64,000 bases of DNA from Brachypterus glaber (Eukaryota; Arthropoda; Insecta; Coleoptera; Kateretidae), in NCBI GenBank assembly GCA_958510825.1, contig OY294047.1, forward strand, positions 48,219,365-48,283,364, read 5' to 3'. A model generated the notes under the pieces. That model did not search any database. It was not told the origin of the DNA and worked only from the letters and a program-made list of their open reading frames with translations. Shown here piece after piece: positions 1-10,931 of this stretch. Positions within the stretch are counted from its first letter, which is position 1. Every line of letters begins with the position of its first letter. Made by a program: the position numbers and the translations under genes.

Positions 1-988
1 TTCTTTTCTACAATTACATTCCAAAACTTAAAGTTTACAGATAGTAAATTCCAGGGCCGTCACATAAAAAATCGTGTGTAACGGAATAAGCTCCTTTACA
101 ATTTTTTAAATTTGCCAAAAAAAAATCATAGAGACATAATTTTTGCACCAAATTGTTCAGAATTTAGAGCTTAATTAAACAACATCAATAACTAAAAATA
201 GGAAAATGCCGACAAGAGGTCCTTTTTTCCTTTCCACCTTACATATTATGTTCTGTTGCATTTATAATTAAACAATTAAAGCCATAAAAAACACGTTTAA
301 CGATAAATAAGTCAAAGTTTTAAAAATTTTGTTCGACTTTTAAGTTTTTTAAAATGAGGCATAATTTTTACGCCATGTCTGTAGTAACGTTCCATAAATA
401 AGGTGCGTCAGACACTTTGTCTGTGGCAGAGGGTAAAATGATAGCGATGTTGTGACCCCATGAGAAAATATCAAAATATTCCACTCGAGAGATTTAAGAT
501 TTGATTATAACATCATAATGATCTATTCATATCGCAGGCTCTGATTCAGAGCTATCTATATATCCTTTTCCCTTTGATCCCTTTAGTTATATCCTATTTA
601 GTTAGTTAAAGTAACTATCCCCTTATAAGTCTTCCGAAAGGATAAACTCATATGAGTCGAAGAAATCAGTGTTTGTTTGATCGTAGCCTAATTTAATTTT
701 ATTTCAAAAACGTTAAATAAACAACATAGCACCAATATACAAGTCTGTCCCTTCCCCTTTAGCCTAGGAACGGCTAAGATATTAACTCGTAAATAACATA
801 ACCCAAATAATTTTTGGTGTGCCTATATTTGATATCTTAATGGAATCATTTTAAAGCTCATAAATTTCTCTATTCGGCCATTTATTTTTATTTTTTCAAT
901 TTGTTGCTTTTTAAAAGGTGATGAAAATGGTAATTTTAATCAAATTTTTTAAGAATAAATAGTTTTTTTTGTTAAATGATGGAGTTCA
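1..988. other. AT-rich sequence without recognised gene or repeat
   Basis: No frame of notable length, no inverted or tandem structure and no family resemblance were seen here. The stretch ends at the target duplication of the first Harbinger-like MITE. Confidence 0.5.
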
Positions 989-991
989 TTA

Positions 992-1218
992 GGGAACGTT
1001 CAACTATTACGTACCAAAATTCATACACTTCATACCCCGATTCTCGCTTTATTTAAGGCTGTAGCGATTTCATATTTTGGCTACCCGCCCTAACACATCC
1101 CTTATTAGGGAGGGTATCCAAAATATGAAATCTCTGTAATCTATAATAACACGAGAACCGGGGTATGAAATGTATCAATTTTGGTACAATTTGCTATACG
1201 TAATACTTAAACGTTCCC
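992..1218. mobile_element. Palindromic MITE, PIF/Harbinger-like (copy A)
   Basis: This 227-bp near-palindrome begins GGGAACGTTCAACTATTACG and ends with the inverted equivalent. It is flanked by the trinucleotide TTA at 989-991 and 1219-1221. Inside, each arm carries CATACCCCG, a CTCGCGTTATT-like block and GATTTCATATTTTGG. A 3-bp TTA target duplication with G-rich terminal repeats is typical of PIF/Harbinger MITEs. It has no coding capacity and would need a transposase in trans. Copies B, C and D share the interior (25126, 47378, 54068). Confidence 0.75.
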
Positions 1219-1608
1219 TTATATAAAAACGTGAATCATACTTTCAAACTAATTTTAAATGACATAAATGAATTTTAAAAAGAAAATCTAACAAATTCGC
1301 ATTTTTTTATAAAAAAAATAAAAAAATAAAACATTTTATTGTCGAAAAGAGCATTTGATAAGATTTAAAATGATGTATTACATGATCCCCTTTTAAATTT
1401 AAGAAAAATGTTTCCCTTTGCCTCCTGCCTCCGAAACATATCAAATATATACCATAAAATTATTTGGCGTATGTTATTTACGTGTTACAAATTTCAAGTC
1501 AATATCTCAAACCTTTCAAAAGTTAAAGTGGGCGGTCTATACACGCACTGTATGACAACACATAAAGGACAACGGATGTAAGTGAAAAATTACAATGAAA
1601 ATATGAAG

Positions 1609-1742
1609 TAAACCGGAATAATATAAAGAACTTTCACTTTCGGGTTTAGACCGTGAAAATCCATTAACACGGTCTAAACCCGAAAATGAAAGTTCTTTAT
1701 ATCTTAATGGCCGTGAAAGCTTAAAATCTAAACCGGAATAAT
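1609..1742. repeat. Hairpin with 35-bp arms between 14-bp direct repeats
   Basis: Arms at 1621-1655 and 1668-1702 are complementary over 35 bp with a single mismatch, around a 12-bp loop. The direct repeat TAAACCGGAATAAT occurs at 1609-1622 and again at 1729-1742. The arm motif GGGTTTAGACCGTG is not shared with any other structure seen here. It may be a small hairpin MITE; the direct repeats are too far from the right arm to be a simple target duplication. Confidence 0.6.
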
Positions 1743-1839
1743 CAAAAAATGTCTTATTTGGTTAAAACATTACAACAAACGCCTACTTTTTGGTGGTTAA
1801 GTCATCCAATTTTTACTTTTTTAAAGTAATATTTGTGTA

Positions 1840-1900
1840 GCCAATCACGCATCGCATTCTTATGTTTTATGTTCTTATGCAAGCTTCTGGATAGGCCTAA
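1840..1900 (+). repeat. Partial copy of the GGATAGGCC MITE
   Basis: The stretch holds ATCGCATTCTTATGT followed by a terminus reading TTCTGGATAGGCCTAA. This is the right half of the short MITE found complete at 27147, 29381 and 61021. The left terminus is missing. Confidence 0.55.
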
Positions 1901-2873
1901 ACTCCTACAACTTGCAGTAACCACCATTATTCTAACGTATTTACTTAGAAAAAAGCAGTATTTGTCCATAGCAACTTTTACACGTCAGCCCTTATGTAAT
2001 GTTTTTAAAACGCTGCGATTTACAAATGCAGTTACTACTTTCTAGTTAAGAACGACAGTATTAACGTCATGCTTATGCAAATTATAATCTGGAAATGTAA
2101 GAGACAAATTTGCCAAACTGGATTTTAAACTCTTCATTAACATGTTAAATCTTGCACACTTACACTATTTAATAATAGTTTAAAATCTAGAAATTATTCT
2201 GTTTATAAGTTCCACAAATTTTCTTAAAGTCTCAACTAAACATAAAAATTCTGTAATTTTCGGAAAGGTTTCTAAGATTTTTTCGATATCTTATCAAAAA
2301 TCCAAAAAATCCAGATTTCTTGTGTCGAAAATCTCAGAATTCCGTGCCCAAATATTTCTTAGAGGATCATCCCACTTCCCATACAATAAATAAAACTAAT
2401 TTGAAGTAGGGGTACAGTTTTGTTCGAAGTACTTTTCCTTATTACAATATGAAATATATTGTATAATACAATATATTGTAAAAAATACTTCGAATTACTT
2501 GGAGTAGAGGTACAAAATCCCGAAACTGGACCACTTTTTGACTTTAAACTAGATGAAAAATTGCAAGCAATTTATCAAAATTACTTTTGAAACGTGGTAT
2601 ATTTTATATTAAAAAATATATTATATCTGGAAAATATATAATAAAGAAAATATGAAAAAAAAAATCATATTACTTGTGGATATGCAATTAAAATTAACGA
2701 GCATTTCCTGCTGTATTCTGTTACAAAAATAGTATCATTTTACTCAACGAAAACGGGCAGATTTATAAGGAAAAACATGGACACGTGTACGATAAAAATG
2801 TATCTACTATAGTATATACGTGATACTTATAATTATATTGGAGAGAAAGGTATTACATTGATATGAGTTATAG
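1901..2873. other. AT-rich stretch with one small hairpin
   Basis: No gene was recognised. Around 2436-2494 a short inverted repeat (CGAAGTACTTTT against AAAATACTTCG) surrounds repeated ACAATATATTGTA. Nothing else stands out. Confidence 0.4.
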
Positions 2874-3001
2874 CCACTTGCACCAATATGGTTTAACTTT
2901 AAACTTGGATTAAATTGACGGCTGACCAATCAGAACGCAGCATTTTTAACTTAAACTCGGTTTAGTCGAGATAATTCCAAATCTAAAGTTGGTACAAGTG
3001 G
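2874..3001. mobile_element. Short hairpin MITE with CCACTTGCACCAA ends
   Basis: The left end CCACTTGCACCAA and right end TTGGTACAAGTGG match in 12 of 13 inverted positions. The stretch between has further inverted similarity (TTTAACTTTAAAC against TTTAGTCG and CTAAAG). The length is 128 bp and there is no coding capacity. No target duplication could be fixed. Confidence 0.5.
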
Positions 3002-3365
3002 ACCTTAATAGCATCAATTTAGACGTTTAATTGTAAAACAAAAAATATGTTAAAATATTAAATTTTTGGGAATATATTTAGATTCAAATTAAAAGTGGTA
3101 ACTATAAAATTTTAACGAATTTTATATAAGGAATATATAAGTGAGTTTGGAGTAAAATTAGGGCGGGTATGTAAATTTGAAAAGTTTGTAAGCGAAAAAA
3201 AATATTGAGTACCTACCTAAGCAGAGAAGGTGATTTCGATGAATATTGTGTGTGTGTAATTTAACCAACAATTGGCAGTTAATACTTAATCTTTTTTAAA
3301 TCAAAAAGTTCGTCATAGTATCTATTTATTTGCCCATAAATAAAAGTCATAACATTTCACCATTT

Positions 3366-4012
3366 ACATCGGCACTTAGTGCTACTAAGAGTGCCGATGT
3401 ATTGAAATCTTCGCCGAAAAGTCAAAATCTTTGACCACGTTTTTTTCACATTTCTCGACGTTTTGGACCATTCTGAGTCGAAATCAGTAAAAAAAAAATT
3501 GCGTCCGTCTGTCTGTTTGTCTGTCTGTCTGGGTGTAAACTCTCTAACTACATTTCTACATGAGATATCGACTTTCGGTTTTTTGCATATTGTTTCTTAT
3601 CGTATAAACTCCTATTTTTAGCTTTTTTTGTTTATAATTAAGGCAATTATTATTGTATTTGGTTAATTTAGCACTTATATAAAAGATAATTTAAATTAGT
3701 CAAAAAATGTTATAAGCAACGTTTTCCTAAAACGCATTGTTTTCGAGATATTGACGTTTAAAGCAGTAAAAGGTTTTTTTTAGCATATCCCACATATTTA
3801 TAACCCGATTTCAAAAAATTATATTTTAAATAAAAGCTCTTTTTAAGCCCTATAAAAAATGTTATATACAGTTTTTGCTAGAATATAATGTTTTAAAGAT
3901 ACAGAATTTAAAATCAAACAAAACACCTAGTTTGAAATTTTCAACCTAGATGGCTCCAGTGTACAATAGTGCCGATGTTTTGACAGGGTGCTTGCAACGT
4001 TTCATCTAGTTT
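3366..4012 (+). mobile_element. (GTCY)n element, HINE/mini-me-like (copy 1)
   Basis: The left end is a 35-bp palindrome (ACATCGGCACT to AGTGCCGATGT, 3366-3400). A (GTCT)n tract follows at 3502-3531, then GAGATATCGACTTTCGG. Near the right end AGTGCCGATGT recurs at 3968-3978 and the copy finishes TTTCATCTAGTTT, with CTAG at 4006-4009. Short inverted repeats at one terminus and subterminally at the other, an internal (GTCY)n tract and a CTAG end recall nonautonomous Helentrons (HINEs; DINE-1/mini-me in Diptera). Copies 2 and 3 are at 51258 (minus) and 55064 (plus). Repeat status is firm; the Helentron assignment is inference. Confidence 0.7.
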
Positions 4013-4064
4013 CTGTTAATATAATTTGAACTTACTTCTAAAAGCTGTAAATGACTCAAAAAAG

Positions 4065-4896
4065 TTTTTTTTCACCACCAGCCTAAAACCACATCTTTAT
4101 TACTGTTCTTTTCAATTGTAGAAATATTATTTCTCTACCTATGACGTCAGAGGTTCTAAAAATAATGAAATTGCACCATGGTTAATAATGAATTTTTATT
4201 CAGCTGTTTTGGCATCTGACGTTTTACTTAATTATTAAATCACATTGCTATTTACAAGTGTCTTTAGGCACCAAATTTATTTATTGCATGATAAATCAAA
4301 AAATATTAACTAAATTAGTACCTATAAAACATGTTTTACAAAAAAACACTTTGAAAAGTGAAAATCATTGGTCCATCATATTCAACCATAGATTATACAA
4401 CCCATATATTACCATCATAGATTACTAGAGGTACAACCCCCATATTATTGATAGATTCTCCCTCACAGTTTTCGCCTGTCCCCTTATTTCTGGGGGAGTA
4501 CCAGAATCTACACTTTTCATTTCACTTTCCATTTTTATATATTTTATTACACTTAACACGGAAACACTTTAACTTAATAATTTCAGCAGATCACCAGAAA
4601 AATTCTGCCAGAAATGTCAAGTTATTCATTTGTTTTTTAATGGCCGCGAACGGCCAGCGTGATATTTTAAATTTATAAGCTTTTTCATTAAATTTTAGTA
4701 AAATAAATAAAAGTCCAAATAAATAAATAGCTAATTAATTGTACTGGTAGTGAAAAAAATACTATATTTTCCACGTGAGTGAAGATTTAACATTTTAGAC
4801 CGCGTCTTGCGGGCTTCGCGCTAACGCGCTCATCCCGCAATTTGACGCAGGTCAAAAATGTTAAACTTCTCTCACTTGGTAAATAATATACTATTT
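4065..4896 (+). repeat. 830-bp dispersed repeat with terminal GC-rich hairpin (copy 1)
   Basis: The whole stretch matches the inverse of 48383-49220, with small differences throughout. It runs from TTCACCACCAGCC to a large hairpin at about 4771-4880. In the hairpin, GAC-rich arms (CTTGCGGGCTTCGCGCT and the complementary CGCGCTCATCCCGCAA) are flanked by AT-rich arms carrying CACGTGAGTGAAG and CTTCTCTCACTTGG. No coding frame is conserved between the copies. It is probably a nonautonomous transposable element of unknown class. Confidence 0.7.
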
Positions 4897-5199
4897 TTAA
4901 TTAAATCCTTAATTCAAGCTTAAAATAATTTTTTATCAAAAAGATATCGATACAATCATTGAACCATGATGGATTAGATTAGAAGGTAAACATGTATCAT
5001 ATTTCACTGTTGGGTGATTTTTCTCGCCATTTACACCTTGATGGACGTTAACACCAAACCGGCTGTAAAATTAAATTATAAAGCTTATTTACCAGTTATT
5101 TGGGTTAGGGCATTTCAAAAAACTAGTTTTTTTTGAGTTTTAGGTCCCTCCCCTTCGTGTCGTGATAATTTCCAGCAGGGTGTATTTTTTTTTATTTTC

Positions 5200-5604
5200 A
5201 AATGAAATGAAACTTTGTTGTTGTTAGGGGCATTAGTTTCAAAATTGGTATAATTTATCCTTATAATAAAAGTAATTTTTCCTAAAAAAGTTACGTTAAT
5301 CAGAGTTTTCTTTTAGCCTTTTCATTTTTTTTTAAAGTTTAACCCCCTATAACTTTTTGGTTTTTGGGGAATTACTTTCAAAAACAGGGGATCTTCCCCT
5401 CATAGAACTTTTTCAAGTCCATCGGATCATTCGTTCTCGAGTTATCGTGCACAAAAAAACGTGACATTGGACGGACGGACGGACATTTCAAAATAAAAGT
5501 TGCTTATTTTTGCATGAAACAAATTTATATCGAAGAATTTTTTAATTTTTGAAATTTTTTGAAAATTCGAAACTACCGCATATTTTTCTAGCGCAGGCGC
5601 TGTG
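5200..5604 (-). mobile_element. AGCGCAGGCGCTGTG-ended repeat with (GGAC)n
   Basis: Read on the minus strand it starts CACAGCGCCTGCGCTAG, passes TAGTTTCGAATTTTC, a (GTCC)n tract near 5471-5487 and CACGATAACTCGAGAACGAA, and fades around 5200. The same order is seen at 16422-16860 (plus), and a two-armed form lies at 47613-48074. Confidence 0.6.
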
Positions 5605-6229
5605 AATAACATAATAATGATAACAAAACCAAATAAAACAAAACCAAAACTAAATTAAATTTTAATTTTAAATCATCTTCAATCGTTTAATCTTGTTTTG
5701 TACATTTCCTTTTAAATCTAATATTACAAGCTTTTGATTAACAAAGGGAATAACAAAAGCAAGCATAGTAAAAGTATAATTAATTTTCTTTATATATTAC
5801 ATGGGTGGTATGAAAAGAACTTATTTTTCCTCATTAATATCTATCATAAAAAGCTCATGAAAAGTTTTTCATTTATCGTTTTCATCGATAAATACATTGG
5901 CCTTGTTATAATAGGCCATTCTTTTCCTTATTAATAACACCGGCCCACAAAAAGAATTAAGTTTGAAACGAAGTTGAAAATAAAAAGCTCGCTGGCCTCG
6001 CTCTCATCTTATGTAAAAGTTCTTTCAGTCAGATTTGGCTGAGTTTTGGACTTTTTATAGTTCTCGGCAAGTTTATAAGGAGGACATAACTCCCAAAAAT
6101 CAATAATTTGGGTGTTAGAGCATTTTGAAGATCTCAAGCTATTTTGCTTTCCCATTTTAAAAATTTTCAACATTTCGGCAAGCCTTTTATTCGTGCAAAA
6201 TTTTACAATTTTTTTGCGTATTTTTGCGT
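5605..6229. other. No recognised feature
   Basis: AT-rich sequence. A 66-residue frame at 5734-5934 has low-complexity composition and no recognisable domain, so it is not called. Confidence 0.4.
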
Positions 6230-6420
6230 TTTATGACGTTTTATGTTGATAAAAATCAATTTCAGGCAAAAAAAATTGTCGGTCGGTCAATCTGTCTGTC
6301 CGGGAAATCTTGTGGGCAAGATAACTTAAGAATGCTTTAAGCTAGAGACTTAAAATTTGGCATACAGGTATGTTAACAAAAGTTCTAGCTCGGAATTGTT
6401 TTTGATGAGCATTGGGGTGC
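6230..6420 (+). repeat. (GTCY)n plus GATAACTTAAGAACG module
   Basis: An imperfect (GTCGGTCN)n and (GTCT)n stretch at about 6270-6302 is followed by AAGATAACTTAAGAATGCTT and TAAGCTAGAGACTTAAAATT. The same block is near 62897-62990. The neighbouring sequences differ, so this is a shared module in otherwise unlike repeats. Confidence 0.55.
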
Positions 6421-7030
6421 GGCAAGGGTCAAATGGGGAAAAATACATTTTTTTTGAAAAATTCGAAAATTGTTATATAAGGGTCAAAAACTGCTGAAAT
6501 TGAATCTGACAATAAAATTTTGAGTAAATTAAATTCAACAAAACGGTAAAATTGCCAAGAAAAAAACAGAGAAAAATTTCAAAACATTTTCATTCTGAAA
6601 ATAGTTAACACAATTCAAATATTAAAAAAAATAAATAGTTCAAATAAATCTTTTGGAATGGATGTGCATTTAAATGCAGTAAAATACATATTCATGCGAA
6701 ATTCATATATTTTATGCATAATACGAATATTAGGGTGCCAATTTATGTTTTTTTATTTTCGACCCTACTTACTCAGATGTCTTCCCTACGTCATTTGTTA
6801 AGAATTTTCCCAAATTTTTATTCAAATTAAAATTTGGTAACAAAAGCGATTTGATCTCAAAGTTTTTTTTTTACAAAAGTATCTTTGATAAACCATAGCT
6901 CCCTTGGGAGATAATATACCACCCAATATGAACTTTTTTCTTCTCTTTTGATGTTTTATTATATTCCATTTTATTTTTTTAAACTAATTATTTTTTTGAA
7001 AAAAAAAAGAAACAACAATCGATAAAACCT

Positions 7031-7575
7031 TGTGGCAAAATAGCGGAGAGCAGGGGGCGTGGTTGGTGCTGGGATTTGTAAAAACAACGAAATATTCGGG
7101 GTGATGGCTTTTATTGGTAACTTCGTCTAAAACTAAATACAACCGGTATATTAGAAATATTTCCTAAAATATTTCTAAGGCATTCTTTTTTTAACAAGAA
7201 TAAATTGTGCAATCTCGGCAAAATAATATTTAAAAAGTGAAATAAATTATTAAAAATAATATATGATGGTTTTAATTACTCACCTAAATACCAGACACAC
7301 AAATTTATAACAAATTATAATTGTTCACGTCCAAAGGATATTTTATATCTTGAACGAAGTACTCGATACGCCGTATAAAAGCAAATGGACGATTTCAACA
7401 CGGATTAAAATTTAGAAAAAAACCGCGCAAAAAATTCGCATATCGACTGTTTGCAAATAAAGTAAGCACGCCGTGGTGTTACTTTCTTACCGATAATCCA
7501 AACGCCGGGTCGCAGTAACCATATGCTGGTGAATGCGAAACGAGCATTAACTGAAAAAATAGACTTTATGTCTCA
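7031..7575 (-). repeat. 3' LTR of the Gypsy element
   Basis: 545 bp with TG...CA ends, identical by eye to the 5' LTR with a constant offset of 5887 and no indel. A polyadenylation-type AATAAA lies on the sense (minus) strand at 7110-7115. Confidence 0.95.
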
Positions 7576-7588
7576 TCACCCCCCCGAT
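7576..7588 (-). other. Polypurine tract of the Gypsy element
   Basis: The sense strand reads GATCGGGGGGGTGA directly before the 3' LTR. A G-rich tract at this place primes plus-strand DNA synthesis in LTR retroelements. One T interrupts the purines. Confidence 0.75.
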
Positions 7589-7625
7589 CTTGGGTAACCT
7601 TATAAATCCTAAGTTATAAGGGAAC

Positions 7626-10600
7626 TCAAGAGGAAAAATATCTTTTTAAATGCGAAGCATGGAACATGCCTCTTTCCTCGTCAGTATCCGGATGACGTAA
7701 AATAAACGTTGCACAACTAATTTGTTTTTTAATCCGATACGGACCCTCGAATAACAGTAGAAACTTTTTTGTTTGTTTTTGAAGTGCTGAGGACACTGGA
7801 TTTGATTTTAGTAAAACGAGGTCGTTTGGTTGAAACTGATAATAAGGACGACCGGGATTGTTAACCATCCGACGAGCTGCCCGAGATTCTAAGCTTTCCT
7901 TGGCTAAAAATAATCGCACATGAGCATCTGACTGCACAGGTGTTTCTAACTGCAAACCTTTTGGTAACAGTGAGGGAGGTGGTTTCCCAAACTGTAGTTC
8001 ATATGGGGAAAATCCAGAACTTTCGTGAACCACATTATTAAGCAGTTCCGAAATACGCTCAACTTCTAGGGACCACCTAGTATGTTTAGCATGGCAGTAG
8101 GTTCTAAAAAGTCGGCCTAACTCGCGCATTGTCCGCTCACTATTGTTTGCACAAGCATGCCTTACGGAACAATGTACATTTTTAATATTTAGGGATTTTA
8201 GCGTATCTACCCACAAATCGCTTGTGAATTGGGTCCCGTGATCTGTCAATATACGATTGGGAGTACCGAACTTATCGAAATAGCCTTTCAAATGATTTAA
8301 AATTGCTGGTGTTGTAGCCTTTTTCAGCGGGTACAGTGTTACATATTTTGTGAACACGTCAACCACAACACATAAGTACGTTACGCCCCCCCGAGACATA
8401 GGAAGCGCCCCATATAGGTCTATAGCAAGTAGATCATTAGGCCCCTGGGGTACGATCGCGTGGGCACTAGGCTTGGGTAAAAGGCTAGCCTTTGCTTTCT
8501 GACAAATGTCACAGCTACGGACTACTTTTTTAACATCAGAGTGCATATTCTGCCACCAGAGGTCATTCTTTAAGGAACACCACGTTTTATACACCCCGAA
8601 GTGACCCCCTACCACATGATATGAAGTAATACATTGAGGTACTAAATGTTTAGGTATACAAAGTCGGTAAACGGAGTCCCCATCCCGACGCATCCAGAGA
8701 ATGTCGTTATGAAGGGCAAACCTACTTTGAGTATTAGCATCAGTTTGAACTTTACTTCTTATAAGATTAAGTTTCTGATCATTTTTCTGGTGCTCAGAAA
8801 TATTTAAAAGTTCCCTTGAAATATCCTCCGGCAAAGTTCTTGTAATGGCACTAATGTTAAAACAACGGTCATTTGGCGTGGGAAATCTGCAATTAGGAAA
8901 GCGTGACAAGATATCAGGAACAATGTTATACTTGCCAGGTACATATTCAATCGTGAAATCATATTCCTGAATTGCTAAAGCCCACCGGGAGATTCTAGGT
9001 GTTAAAAGCCTACATGTGTGCAAATAAGAAAGTGCTTTATGGTCACTGTAAATAGTGAAATGACGACCAATTAATAGGGTACGCCATTTAGCTAATGCAT
9101 ACACTATGGCTAGACACTCTTTTTCAGATATAGTATACAAGCGCTCACGACTAAGCAGAAGCCTGCTAATCCGCGCAACCACCCTTTTCTCGCCCTCTAC
9201 GAGTTGAAATAACTCTGCCCCTAGTCCAATATCACTAGCATCGGCTTGTATAAATAGCCCAAGGTCAAAATTTGGGTGGTATAATAAAATACTATCCCTC
9301 AATAAAAGTTTAAGCTCAGAAAAAGCTTGCTGCTGAGCTTCACCCCAAAACCATTTTGTACTCTTACGTAGTAACAAAAACAAAGGCTCAGAGACGGAAG
9401 AGAAGTTTTTACAAAATGACCTATCAAAGTTGCACAGACCCAAAAACCCACGTAATTGTTTTATGTTCTGTGGAACCGCAAAGTTTTCGATAGCCTCGGT
9501 ACGAGATTTGTCTGGACGTATTCCCGTACTATTCAGCGTATACCCAAGAAAGTTTACTTCCTCTTGAAAAAACCTGCATTTATCCAAGCGTAAGGTAAAC
9601 CCTACTTCTGATAGTCTTTTAAAAACTAAATTTAAATGTTCGAGATGTTCCTCGAATGTACTTGACACGATCAAAATATCGTCAACGTAAATTTTAACGA
9701 AATCCCTGAACCTTCCTAAAATTTGATCCATACAGCGCGTAAAACTTCCAACCGCAGTTTTAAGCCCAAATGGAAGCACCTTAAAAACATATGACTTGGT
9801 CCCATGCAGAAAGCCGGTAAAACGCCGATCTTCCTTTCTTAGCGGAATTTGCCAATAAGAATGCGTTATATCTAAAGTTGACATAAATACAGGTTTTTTT
9901 AAACCTTTAAAAATATCGTCTAATGACCTAGGCATCTCACAATCCGCGTACATTACTAAATTTAACCGCCTTGCATCCAGACAAACTCGCACGGAGCCAT
10001 CGCGTTTTACAGAAGTGCATAGAGGACTACTATACGCCGTTTCAGAACGTTCAATTATACCCCACTGTTCCATAAGATTTATTTGTTTTTGGACAGCGTC
10101 CCTGTGTGCTACTGGTATCGGATACGGTTTCTGAAAAAATGGCGTATCATCCTGCAAGGTAATTTTGTGTTCATATACAGTGACTCGGCCCGGTATATTC
10201 GAAAACAGGTTTTTATTTTTTTGAAGCAAAGTCAAAAACATAAGTTTGTCCTTCGAATTTAAAGAAACATTATTCATCACCGAACTAAAATTTTCATCAT
10301 GAGAAGGTGCCGACAAATTAAGTATTAAATTATCTTTACATTGGTTAATAATTTTAGCACGTAGTGAAGCTAAAGGCTCCAATTCGTGTAAAGTTTGCAT
10401 TTCAGAAACTTGAACAATTTTTGAACCATGTTTCAAAAATACACATTTTTGTTTAAAATCGATAGATGCACTAAATGTTCGAAGAAAATCTGAACCTATA
10501 AGAACAGGATATACCAAATCGGGTACGTATAAGAACTCAAACTGAAAAGCATGACTGTTAAATTTAAAATTAAGTTGAACCTGGTGAGATACTTTTCGAT

Positions 10601-10925
10601 TCCTTGATTTAAAAGCACCTGAAACTTTTACGCCAGTAACAGGAAATATGGGAATTGCTGGGTCAGCAGCAGTAATTTGTTCCCAAACATTTTGCGCAAG
10701 ACAACACACCGTACTACCAGTGTCAATTAAACACGGAAAAGAAAAGTCTCCGATGGTAATATTTACCACAGGACAACGTACATCCACAGCATCTGGGCTG
10801 TGGTCAAAATCACAATCTGTAAGCAGATCTGACTTTGGATTATTTACGAAATTATTGTTGGTTCTAAAACCCTGAAATATCCCCGTGTCCGAACCAGTAA
10901 CACGAGGGGTCTTTAGTTTTCCGAG
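7626..10925 (-). CDS. pol: Pol polyprotein (PR-RT-RNase H-IN)
   Basis: About 1099 residues read in the -1 frame relative to gag. The frame opens directly after a TGA at 10932-10934 and has no ATG near its start, so it should be made as Gag-Pol. Counting from 10925, the aspartic protease motif DTGS is at 68-71. Reverse transcriptase has LDITHSYWQIPL (Asp 352) and YVDD at 413-416. RNase H shows Asp 562, Glu 601, Asp 628 and Asp 671. Integrase has the zinc motif His 770, His 775, Cys 805, Cys 808, then Asp 836, Asp 895 and Glu 930. A GPY motif at 1061-1063 is typical of a Gypsy integrase C-terminus. Every catalytic residue looked for is present and there are no internal stops. The spacing from Asp 895 to Glu 930 is one residue shorter than in Gypsy integrases with HPQTDGQTE, as in the HPQSNPxER type. 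Confidence 0.95.
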   Translation of the reverse strand, partial: LGKLKTPRVTGSDTGIFQGFRTNNNFVNNPKSDLLTDCDFDHSPDAVDVRCPVVNITIGDFSFPCLIDTGSTVCCLAQNVWEQITAADPAIPIFPVTGVKVSGAFKSRNRKVSHQVQLNFKFNSHAFQFEFLYVPDLVYPVLIGSDFLRTFSASIDFKQKCVFLKHGSKIVQVSEMQTLHELEPLASLRAKIINQCKDNLILNLSAPSHDENFSSVMNNVSLNSKDKLMFLTLLQKNKNLFSNIPGRVTVYEHKITLQDDTPFFQKPYPIPVAHRDAVQKQINLMEQWGIIERSETAYSSPLCTSVKRDGSVRVCLDARRLNLVMYADCEMPRSLDDIFKGLKKPVFMSTLDITHSYWQIPLRKEDRRFTGFLHGTKSYVFKVLPFGLKTAVGSFTRCMDQILGRFRDFVKIYVDDILIVSSTFEEHLEHLNLVFKRLSEVGFTLRLDKCRFFQEEVNFLGYTLNSTGIRPDKSRTEAIENFAVPQNIKQLRGFLGLCNFDRSFCKNFSSVSEPLFLLLRKSTKWFWGEAQQQAFSELKLLLRDSILLYHPNFDLGLFIQADASDIGLGAELFQLVEGEKRVVARISRLLLSRERLYTISEKECLAIVYALAKWRTLLIGRHFTIYSDHKALSYLHTCRLLTPRISRWALAIQEYDFTIEYVPGKYNIVPDILSRFPNCRFPTPNDRCFNISAITRTLPEDISRELLNISEHQKNDQKLNLIRSKVQTDANTQSRFALHNDILWMRRDGDSVYRLCIPKHLVPQCITSYHVVGGHFGVYKTWCSLKNDLWWQNMHSDVKKVVRSCDICQKAKASLLPKPSAHAIVPQGPNDLLAIDLYGALPMSRGGVTYLCVVVDVFTKYVTLYPLKKATTPAILNHLKGYFDKFGTPNRILTDHGTQFTSDLWVDTLKSLNIKNVHCSVRHACANNSERTMRELGRLFRTYCHAKHTRWSLEVERISELLNNVVHESSGFSPYELQFGKPPPSLLPKGLQLETPVQSDAHVRLFLAKESLESRAARRMVNNPGRPYYQFQPNDLVLLKSNPVSSALQKQTKKFLLLFEGPYRIKKQISCATFILRHPDTDEERGMFHASHLKRYFSS

Positions 10926-10931
10926 TTTCCC
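10864..10931 (-). promoter_or_regulatory. -1 ribosomal frameshift signal between gag and pol
   Basis: The gag frame contains G GGA AAC at 10925-10931, a canonical X XXY YYZ slippery heptamer used by several retroviruses. The pol frame is closed by TGA at 10932-10934 and gag stops at 10913-10915, so the slip must fall in this 17-nt window. Eight nucleotides downstream begins a possible stem: CTAAA (10912-10916) against TTTAG (10864-10868). An inner hairpin pairs CCCC and GTGT (10900-10909) with ACAC and GGGG (10881-10888). The heptamer and frame geometry are read directly; the folding is inference. Confidence 0.85.

Noticed and set aside
10785..10787. GTG as start of pol
   Set aside because: The frame stays open a further 46 codons up to the slippery heptamer, and the domain order fits a Gag-Pol fusion.
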